Below the pieces are notes generated by a model. The model was not told the origin of the DNA, made no database searches, and worked only from the letters and a program-made list of their open reading frames with translations. The position numbers and the translations under genes were made by a program. Positions 1-5,230 of a DNA stretch of 7,887 nucleotides are shown in pieces; the first letter of the stretch is position 1; every line of letters starts with the position of its first letter. Origin of the DNA: Candidatus Cloacimonas sp. 4484_140 (GTDB lineage: Bacteria > Cloacimonadota > Cloacimonadia > JGIOTU-2); contig MVCT01000122.1 of assembly GCA_002049945.1 (NCBI GenBank), positions 1-7,887 of the forward strand, read 5' to 3'.

Positions 1-58
1 ATAAAAATTTAGTCACTTAATTCTATAATTCTGTTACATTTTAGAAAAATATTTTCTG

Positions 59-94
59 AATCCGTGATGATCAGCATAATCTGCGTAATCAGCG
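59..94. repeat. Degenerate 9-bp tandem repeat, about four units
   Basis: Three consecutive 9-mers, tgatcagca (68-76), taatctgcg (77-85) and taatcagcg (86-94), follow a weaker related unit (aatccgtga, 59-67). The consensus is TAATCWGCG. It lies in the non-coding stretch downstream of the iscU-like gene and has the look of a dispersed intergenic repeat. No function is evident. Confidence 0.5.
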
Positions 95-99
95 TTCTA

Positions 100-130
100 C
101 CTGTCACGACGTAATGAAATGAAGTTGGAT
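100..130. repeat. Small dispersed repeat, AT-shifted copy
   Basis: This 31-bp stretch matches 163-193 at 24 of 31 positions without gaps. All seven differences are transitions, and this copy always carries the A or T. It is an older or more decayed sister of the next repeat. The bases 111-125 also resemble the window's right edge (7873-7887). Confidence 0.6.
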
Positions 131-158
131 TCTTTCATTTTTCGTTGTTTTCATGTCT

Positions 159-198
159 TTCGCCTGCCACGGCGTAGCGAAGTGAAGCTGGGTGGTTA
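159..198. repeat. 40-bp dispersed repeat, intergenic copy
   Basis: This segment matches the reverse complement of 6201-6240 at 34 of 40 positions. The first 20 bases (ttcgcctgccacggcgtagc) are identical. The 6201-6240 copy lies inside the coding sequence of the beta-propeller gene, so this intergenic copy shows that the coding copy is a mobile or dispersed element rather than ordinary gene sequence. TTCGC and GCGAA at its left part can pair, giving an imperfect hairpin. Confidence 0.75.
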
Positions 199-228
199 CA
201 TCTTTCCCTGTTTATCCGAGTTTGGTTT

Positions 229-864
229 CTAAACCAGCGAAATCTTAACTGAAGCTATCTTAGGAAATTTCTCCATGCGCTCATTGATCTCATGCTTCAA
301 GTCAGCAAGAAAGGGGTCGTCTTTTTTGATGGCAATCTCAAGAAGTACATTATTTTTCTCGTCAACGCCAATATATTTAAGCAATTTCAAACTCACAATA
401 TCAACGCCTATCTGCCCATAGATCACCTTCTGAAGTTCTTTTATGATGTTCTTTTTATTGAGACTATCATCAATTGCTTTGCCAAGGTGTTTATGCTCCC
501 AATCTTTGATCGCTGATCGCAGCGCATCGACTGCAAGTACAGAGCAGTGCATTTTTATAGGTGGCAGACCGCCAAGTTCGTCAGCTGCCTGTTTCCAGGT
601 TATCTGTTTTGCTTCTTCTATATTTCTACCCATTGCGAGATCTGTAATTATCGAGGCGGTGGCAATATTGGACGCACATCCATAGGATTGAAACTTTATA
701 TCCTCTATGATCTGAGTTTCCGGGTTTACTTTGAGATACACTGTGAGCTGATCCCCGCATGCAGGACTTCCTTCGGTTGCAGATGCATCCGGTTTATCTA
801 TTGTTCCTACATTGTGTGGATTTTTGAAATGCTCGATCACCAGTTCTGAATATTTAATAGCCAT
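229..864 (-). CDS. iscU: IscU/NifU-like Fe-S scaffold with a DUF59-like C-terminal tail
   Basis: This is a cytosolic scaffold on which [2Fe-2S] clusters are built from desulfurase-derived sulfur before transfer to apo-proteins. The N-terminal ~128 residues are a full IscU domain. The three cluster cysteines are C36 (PACGDQ, with D38), C63 (YGCASN) and C107 (after H106), and an LPPIK motif at 100-104 matches the HscA-binding LPPVK of IscU. No HscA or HscB is encoded here. Residues ~138-211 form a second domain resembling DUF59/MIP18 (pattern GVDIVSLKLL, then NNVLLEIAIK, then PKIASVKISL). The family's cysteine (usual CP motif) is replaced by D183-P184 and the DPE motif is absent. There is no Nfu-type CxxC. 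The ATG overlaps the desulfurase stop by one base (TAATG) and has a good AAGGAG site, indicating coupled translation. IscU assignment is firm; the tail is inferred from pattern. Confidence 0.9.
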   Translation of the reverse strand: MAIKYSELVIEHFKNPHNVGTIDKPDASATEGSPACGDQLTVYLKVNPETQIIEDIKFQSYGCASNIATASIITDLAMGRNIEEAKQITWKQAADELGGLPPIKMHCSVLAVDALRSAIKDWEHKHLGKAIDDSLNKKNIIKELQKVIYGQIGVDIVSLKLLKYIGVDEKNNVLLEIAIKKDDPFLADLKHEINERMEKFPKIASVKISLV

Positions 865-1814
865 TATTGCTCCTTCTTACCAAGTGGACTTCTTCGGCGA
901 AGTTCTTTTGCTGTTTTTTCCAACGCATCAACAGTTTTGAGGATATCGTCTTTTGTTACAAATCTGTCGAGAGTAAAACGCACAGAGCCGTGAGACTCCT
1001 CATGAGTTCGCCCTGTATTCATCAGAATGTAATTTGGCTGAAGGTTCTGAGATGAGCATGCAGAGCCGGTTTCAACATGAATATTGTCAAAATCTAGCAT
1101 CATCATTATTGCCTCACCTTCGATATAGCGGAATGTCACATTCAGATGAGCCGGACTTCGTTCTATAAGTGGTGGTCCGTTCAGAACTGCATCTGGAATT
1201 CTCTTCATTATCTCGTCATAAAGCAATTTCTGAAGTTCTCTATAGCGCTCAATCTTCTTATCAAAATCTGTAAATGCCAGCTCGACAGCTTTTGCAGTGC
1301 CCACAATCCCCGGCATATTGATTGCCCCGGGTTTCAGTTTGTACAACCTTGTGATCCCGAATTGCGTTGGGACGATCTTCGTTCCTTTTTTTACATAGAG
1401 AATACCCATACCTTTAGGACCGTTGAATTTATGCGCAGATATAGAGAGTGAATCAATACCAAGTTCTTCAACATCGAGTGGGATTTTGGTATATGCTTCG
1501 CAGGAGTCCATGAAAAGGTATATCTTATGATCAGCCCGATCAAGGATATTTCGTATCGCTCTTGAGTCCTGAATTGTACCAAGAATATGATTCACATGCG
1601 TGAATGCAGCAAGGATCGTATCCGGTCTGATCGCAGCTTTTAATTCATCAAGTTCCTGCGCCTGCTCGATCGCTTCTGCGATCTCGGTCCCGATACTTGT
1701 AAAGGATCCGGGATACCAATATTTCTCAGTCAAATAAGGCATCATTGCATCCAACACTTCGGGCGCCAGGCGAGATGTTTTACAACTATCGAGGTAAACT
1801 TCCTTATCGCTCAT
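864..1814 (-). CDS. iscS: IscS/NifS-like cysteine desulfurase with a large internal deletion
   Basis: The family is PLP-dependent and releases sulfur from cysteine as a protein persulfide passed to IscU. At 316 residues it is about 80 short of normal (~390-400). The N-terminus aligns (YLDSCKTSRLAPEVLDAMMPYLTEK), then near residue 53 it jumps straight to ELDELKAAIRPDTIL, which is residue ~138 of E. coli IscS. The gap removes the TSGATE PLP-phosphate loop and the His that stacks on PLP. Retained are D103 (pyridine N), K129 (SISAHK, Schiff base), C253 (GSACSS, persulfide) and R279 (VRFTL). Other pocket motifs are altered: DAAQA reads DSCEAY, NNE reads NHI, and GGGQE/RPGT reads ITRLYKLKPGA. Family membership is certain, but normal activity is doubtful. 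It could be a diverged persulfide carrier, a decaying paralogue or, less likely, an assembly collapse. It lies 11 bp after the regulator with only a weak, distant ribosome site. Confidence 0.85.
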   Translation of the reverse strand: MSDKEVYLDSCKTSRLAPEVLDAMMPYLTEKYWYPGSFTSIGTEIAEAIEQAQELDELKAAIRPDTILAAFTHVNHILGTIQDSRAIRNILDRADHKIYLFMDSCEAYTKIPLDVEELGIDSLSISAHKFNGPKGMGILYVKKGTKIVPTQFGITRLYKLKPGAINMPGIVGTAKAVELAFTDFDKKIERYRELQKLLYDEIMKRIPDAVLNGPPLIERSPAHLNVTFRYIEGEAIMMMLDFDNIHVETGSACSSQNLQPNYILMNTGRTHEESHGSVRFTLDRFVTKDDILKTVDALEKTAKELRRRSPLGKKEQ

Positions 1815-1825
1815 CGAACACTCAG

Positions 1826-2239
1826 TTATTTTCCTTTTTTAACAAAGTCAGCAAGTGTATAAGATTCAAGAAAGTCATTAATATGAGTATTAAAATCAGT
1901 CCAGAAATCCTTAAACGAGCAATTATCGAGAAATTCGCAAAGCTTTTCGGTTTTACGATCAGTACAGTTATGAATATTGGTTCTACCGTCAGCCGCTTTT
2001 ATGATATCTTTAGTAGTTATCTTGTCAATATCGCGGGTAAACATATAGCCGCCCTTACGCCCCTTTACAGATTTAACGATTCCGGCTATTCTCAATCTTC
2101 TGAAAAGCTTCTCGAGATATTTGTGAGGAATTTTCCTCTTAGTTGCTATTTTTACAATGGAATAGGGCTTGTCCCTATCCTGGTATGCAAGTTCCTGAAG
2201 AGCTCGCAAACAGTAATCGGTATCGATCGATATTTTCAT
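1826..2239 (-). CDS. Rrf2/IscR-family transcriptional regulator, putative Fe-S sensor
   Basis: This is a 137-residue winged-helix DNA-binding protein of the Rrf2 family. The start MKISIDTDYCLRAL is the family's usual N-terminus. Two in-frame ATGs lie upstream at 2257 and 2242. The start at 2239 is preferred because GGAGGT (2249-2244) lies four bases before it. The recognition helix region reads PHKYLEKLFRRLRIAGIVKSVKG, followed by the wing RKGGY. Three cysteines, C92, C101 and C107 from this start, sit in the effector region with spacing C-x8-C-x5-C, close to the C-x5-C-x5-C cluster ligands of IscR. That supports an Fe-S (or NO/redox) sensor. It is the first gene of the regulator-desulfurase-scaffold operon, as iscR is in iscRSU, and probably represses its own promoter at 2268-2296. 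CymR- or NsrR-like roles are alternatives. Confidence 0.88.
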   Translation of the reverse strand: MKISIDTDYCLRALQELAYQDRDKPYSIVKIATKRKIPHKYLEKLFRRLRIAGIVKSVKGRKGGYMFTRDIDKITTKDIIKAADGRTNIHNCTDRKTEKLCEFLDNCSFKDFWTDFNTHINDFLESYTLADFVKKGK

Positions 2240-2243
2240 CATG

Positions 2244-2249
2244 ACCTCC
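2244..2249 (-). promoter_or_regulatory. Ribosome binding site deciding the regulator start
   Basis: GGAGGT on the minus strand lies four bases before the ATG at 2239 and only one base before the ATG at 2242. This argues for the MKISIDTDYC start rather than either longer version. Confidence 0.65.
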
Positions 2250-2267
2250 ATGATCATATTTTATTAA

Positions 2268-2296
2268 AACATACAAAACAAGTATGTGAACGTCAA
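2268..2296 (-). promoter_or_regulatory. Promoter of the regulator-iscS-iscU operon
   Basis: On the minus strand, TTGACG (2296-2291, five of six to the -35 consensus) is followed after exactly 17 bp by TATGTT (2273-2268, four of six to the -10). Transcription would start near 2261, giving a leader of about 22 bases that contains the GGAGGT site. This is a sigma-70-type promoter read from the sequence, not measured. Confidence 0.6.
2269..2287. promoter_or_regulatory. Inverted repeat, candidate Rrf2 operator
   Basis: ACATAC and GTATGT are perfect 6-bp inverted arms around a 7-bp spacer (AAAACAA). The repeat covers the promoter spacer and part of the -10 box of the minus operon, where a repressor would block polymerase. 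It also sits 15 bp before the ABC ATPase start, so one protein could control both directions. The assignment to the neighbouring Rrf2 protein is inference from position. Confidence 0.5.
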
Positions 2297-2302
2297 TAAA
2301 AA

Positions 2303-3097
2303 ATGATAAAAATTTCAAATTTAAAATATTCATACGCCGAAAAACCTGTTCTTGACAATATTTCATTTACTGTGAACAGTAATGATTTTGTTGGTTTGAT
2401 CGGACCAAATGGTGCCGGCAAGTCAACGCTTATTAAGTGCCTGTGTGGTTACATAAATGACTGCCAGGGAGATATTTACTTCCATAATATTCCACTTTCT
2501 GACTACTCGGATATTGAACGTGCTCGCCAGGTTTCGGTTGTGGTACAGCAACCACATTTTGAGTTTGATTTTACAGTTCAGGATGTTGTGCTAATGGGAA
2601 AATATCCCTATCTTGGTTTTTGGCAAAATTACACAAATGAGCAAATTGTCCAAACCGAAAACATCTTAAAGGAGCTCAATATTAATCATCTTTCCGGTCG
2701 GTATCTAAGTGAACTGAGCGGCGGTGAGTTTCAACTTATTATGATCGCCAGGGCTCTAAATCAGGACACGGATATTCTTCTTTTTGATGAACCCGCATCC
2801 CATCTGGACATTCATCATCAGATAAGAATTTTCTCGCTATTGCAAAAACAAAATAAGGAACAGAACAAAACTATTCTGGCAGTCTCTCATAATATAAATC
2901 TCGCTGCAGAATTTTGTAATAAGATACTCATTATGGATAAAGGACGCATAATTGCATACGGCAAAACTGAGGATGTGCTGAAAAAAGAAGAACTGAATAA
3001 AATTTTCCAAGTCCCAATCGAAGTTACAAAAAATCCATTCACGGGTAAACCGAATATACTGTATAATTATGCACAAAACGAGAGCCAAGATGAGTAA
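2303..3097 (+). CDS. ABC transporter ATPase, FepC/FhuC/BtuD type
   Basis: This is the 264-residue ATP-hydrolysing subunit of a type II importer for siderophore-iron, heme or cobalamin, acting at the cytoplasmic face of the inner membrane. It has Walker A GPNGAGKST (34-42), Q-loop at VVVQQP (79-84), signature LSGGE (138-142), Walker B ILLFDEP (158-164), D-loop SHLD (166-169) and H-loop H196. These follow the FecE/BtuD pattern, including VVLMGKYPY after the Q-loop, so all catalytic parts are intact. No FecCD/BtuC permease or periplasmic binding protein is encoded in this window, so the partners must lie elsewhere. The next gene begins inside its last codons (ATGAGTAA overlap), which implies co-translation with the TonB receptor. 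No clear ribosome site precedes the ATG; the leader may be very short. Substrate is not determinable from sequence alone. Confidence 0.9.
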   Translation: MIKISNLKYSYAEKPVLDNISFTVNSNDFVGLIGPNGAGKSTLIKCLCGYINDCQGDIYFHNIPLSDYSDIERARQVSVVVQQPHFEFDFTVQDVVLMGKYPYLGFWQNYTNEQIVQTENILKELNINHLSGRYLSELSGGEFQLIMIARALNQDTDILLFDEPASHLDIHHQIRIFSLLQKQNKEQNKTILAVSHNINLAAEFCNKILIMDKGRIIAYGKTEDVLKKEELNKIFQVPIEVTKNPFTGKPNILYNYAQNESQDE

Positions 3098-4544
3098 ATT
3101 ATTTATTGTCATTTCTATTCTTTTCATACTACCTGCGCTTGTTTTAGCAGATATTCATGGACGTGTTCTCAGCAGAAAAACAGAAAATCCGATCCCGTAT
3201 GCGTTGATAAAAACTGCTCATGCTGATTATATTACACTTTCAGATAAGAATGGCATTTTTTTATTGCGCAGCAGCGAAATTCCATGCAGAATAATTATAT
3301 CATCACAAGGTTATGAGACCAGAGAATTTATTGTTAATGATCCAAAGGGCAATATCATTTATCTTTCAATTGACCCCATTAGAATACAGGGACTGAATGT
3401 AATTACAGAAGAAGGAACTTCGCTCAAATTATCCTCTACAGATGTTGAAATACTCACTCCTGACAACCTCGTACAAAAGGGTACACAGGAATTAATTTTA
3501 TCCCATCCAGGATTGATATTAAAGGAAAGCTCAACCGGTGAGAAACAACTTCAGCTTTTTGCTTATGAACCACGTCATTGTGTATGTCTTATAGACGGTA
3601 TAAAAACAGACAATGCGGCTGGAAACACAGTTTCTTCAATTCCCATAAATATGATCGATCACGTGGAAGTTATCTCTCATAATGCAGGCAGCACGTCCGG
3701 AGAATCTGCAATTGGCGGTATTGTGAATATTGTGCTGAAAAAATCTCTTTCGCAATATCCCACGCACAAACTCGTTTTCCATGCAGGAAGCTGGAAAAAC
3801 TACTCAATTAATTATCAAAACAATTTTGCTCTTGGAAATTCTGCCTTTCTATGCAATTTGTATGGACACAAAGCTAAAAACGATTTCAGCTATTATAATG
3901 AACAGGAAGAAAAAACAGTCAGGCGTACAAACAATGACATTATTGAGGGCTCTCTTGCTTTTCAATCCCGTACAAACCTGAAAGAGTACTTCACTTCTGA
4001 CTTTTCTCTGCTTTACTATAAAGCGAATAAGGGAATTCCCGGGCAGTCCACCGACTATGTCTGGTTCAAGGATGCCAGGGTAAGAGCCGATAGGATTCAT
4101 ATTAAAAATGAATTACACATTCCGTTTGGGAAAAACGATTTCACAAATTCTCTATTTTATCAATTTAACAAAAGCAATTATGAAAATATTAATGACAATA
4201 CCTCCTTCACTTACAATTCCACGAATACAACCTCTGCCTTTGAAGCTCAAGTAAAATTAAATACAAAAGGTTCGATTCTATCTTCTATCTCTAATTGTGG
4301 TTTACGATATGAAACCTATAAATATGATGATCTTCTTCACCCGGGAAATTCGATTGGACAGAAAAACAGATATTTACTTTATATCTCCCATGAAAGTGCA
4401 ATACCGATGTCATTTTTTAAGCAGGAATTTTCACTTATTCCTTCTATTCGTGCCGACTATTTTGTTGAGAAGGATGTCTATCTGTCTTCACATCTTACGC
4501 TCTTACGCTTGAATATCCAACACAATCTGATATTATTCAGATGA
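3090..4544 (+). CDS. TonB-dependent receptor, 5' part as encoded
   Basis: Residues 1-20 are a signal peptide (hydrophobic core FIVISILFILPALVL, cut likely after LA-20). Residues ~22-95 look like a carboxypeptidase-regulatory-like Ig fold (HGRVLSRKTENPIPYALI...DKNGIFLL). Residues ~100-218 are the plug, with VCLIDGIKTD, DHVEVISHNAGSTSGESAIGG and IVNIVLKK as hallmark strings. The beta-barrel starts near residue 220. True homology ends at about residue 468 (SSHLTL). The last 15 or so residues (LRLNIQHNLILFR) are out-of-frame read-through to a TGA at 4542-4544. As encoded, the barrel lacks its last third and could not fold into a closed channel. No TonB box is confidently recognised. Confidence 0.85.
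   Translation: MSKLFIVISILFILPALVLADIHGRVLSRKTENPIPYALIKTAHADYITLSDKNGIFLLRSSEIPCRIIISSQGYETREFIVNDPKGNIIYLSIDPIRIQGLNVITEEGTSLKLSSTDVEILTPDNLVQKGTQELILSHPGLILKESSTGEKQLQLFAYEPRHCVCLIDGIKTDNAAGNTVSSIPINMIDHVEVISHNAGSTSGESAIGGIVNIVLKKSLSQYPTHKLVFHAGSWKNYSINYQNNFALGNSAFLCNLYGHKAKNDFSYYNEQEEKTVRRTNNDIIEGSLAFQSRTNLKEYFTSDFSLLYYKANKGIPGQSTDYVWFKDARVRADRIHIKNELHIPFGKNDFTNSLFYQFNKSNYENINDNTSFTYNSTNTTSAFEAQVKLNTKGSILSSISNCGLRYETYKYDDLLHPGNSIGQKNRYLLYISHESAIPMSFFKQEFSLIPSIRADYFVEKDVYLSSHLTLLRLNIQHNLILFR
4493..4508 (+). repeat. Tandem 8-bp duplication causing the receptor frameshift
   Basis: TCTTACGC occurs twice in direct succession (4493-4500 and 4501-4508). Eight extra bases move the reading frame by two, which is exactly the shift between the two receptor halves. 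With one copy the frame is open from 3090 to 5215. Confidence 0.85.
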
Positions 4545-5215
4545 GCATTTCAGGAGGAAATTCTTTTGCGATGCCGGAATTCAGTTCTCTATTTTGGAAA
4601 GGAGACTCACGTGTGCAGGGAAATCCTGATCTTGATCCTGAACGTTCCTATGGCATTAGCAGCAATGCAAAAGTGAGGGTTGGCACATTCACACTAAATG
4701 GTGAAGCATATTTTAATCGAATTGAAAATCTCATCTATTGGTACAGAAGCGCACTCGGAGTGTGGAAGCCGAAAAATCTTGCCGATGCTGAACTCCATGG
4801 CTTTTCAGTATCTGTGAACTGGGAGGTTTTCCAGAATTTTGAAATTGAATGTAGCGGTTCAAGAAACTACCCTATCAACAAAACAACATCTTCTGATCAT
4901 TATGATAAATATCTTACAAATAAACCGCTTCATAAAGTGCAGGGAAAGGTATCATACTCATTTATGAATATTAAACTCTTTGCATCAATACTCGATGTTG
5001 GCAAACAATATGATAATTTCAGCAACACTGTTATTATTGATGGCTATACCACTTATGATGCGGGTTTGCATTTAACATCTCAAATAGGCAAAAAAATCAA
5101 GGCTTCTATCACTTTTCGGATAAATAATATCTTTAATGTACAATATGAAACTTCGAGAAATGTGCCCTCACCGGGAAAAAATTTCGAAGTATCATTCTCA
5201 ACACATTTTCTTTAG
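4541..5215 (+). CDS. TonB-dependent receptor, 3' barrel part as encoded
   Basis: This 224-residue reading frame is the end of the receptor barrel, not a separate gene. It opens with the conserved barrel motif SFAMPEFSSLFWKGD...VQGNPDLDPERS and closes with RINNIFNVQYETSRNVPSPG and a final beta-strand ending FSTHFL. The frame is open upstream of the ATG back to 4469, and the residues just before it (LTLEYPTQSDIIQ) belong to the same barrel. The ATG overlaps the 5' part's stop (ATGA), so reinitiation is formally possible. However, the product lacks a signal peptide, and the only GGAGG nearby lies downstream of the ATG, so separate expression is unlikely to be useful. Confidence 0.75.
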   Translation: MSISGGNSFAMPEFSSLFWKGDSRVQGNPDLDPERSYGISSNAKVRVGTFTLNGEAYFNRIENLIYWYRSALGVWKPKNLADAELHGFSVSVNWEVFQNFEIECSGSRNYPINKTTSSDHYDKYLTNKPLHKVQGKVSYSFMNIKLFASILDVGKQYDNFSNTVIIDGYTTYDAGLHLTSQIGKKIKASITFRINNIFNVQYETSRNVPSPGKNFEVSFSTHFL

Positions 5216-5230
5216 AAAAGAAAGGACACA

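Larger units (their letters stand above)
3090..5215 (+). pseudogene. TonB-dependent outer membrane receptor split by a frameshift
   Basis: This receptor would import a metal complex or vitamin across the outer membrane using TonB energy. It is read in two frames: frame of 3090 up to the tandem octamer at 4493-4508, then the frame of 4541. Deleting one octamer gives a continuous 705-residue protein, and the restored junction reads SHLTLEYPTQSDIIQMSISG, leading into the typical SFAMPEFSSLFWKGD barrel motif. All other parts look healthy: signal peptide, CarboxypepD-regulatory-like domain, plug and 3' barrel with no further stops. The break is therefore recent, a phase-variable switch state, or a sequencing or assembly error. 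Start at 3090 is preferred over an ATG at 3069 because MSKLFIVISILF begins the signal peptide directly. It overlaps the ATPase stop and precedes the propeller by 15 bp. Confidence 0.85.

Noticed and set aside
223..236. Hairpin TGGTTT-CT-AAACCA at the end of the iscU-like gene, considered as a terminator
   Set aside because: It overlaps the stop codon, the stem is only six pairs with two G-C pairs, and no T-run follows on the minus strand.
2260..2288. Plus-strand promoter for the ATPase gene (TATGTG near 2283 as -10)
   Set aside because: Only three of six bases match the -10 and the -35 position is equally weak; not strong enough to annotate as a feature.
2240..2302. Cobalamin riboswitch or other structured leader before the ABC ATPase
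   Set aside because: The intergenic region is only 63 bp, much too short for the ~200-base element, and no B12-box-like sequence is visible.
3069..3089. Upstream ATG (3069) as the start of the TonB receptor
   Set aside because: It would add MHKTRAK inside the ATPase gene before a signal peptide that already begins correctly at 3090.
4541..4544. ATGA overlap taken as true translational coupling of two genes
   Set aside because: The downstream frame continues upstream of this ATG with receptor-like residues, has no signal peptide, and the split is fully explained by the octamer duplication.
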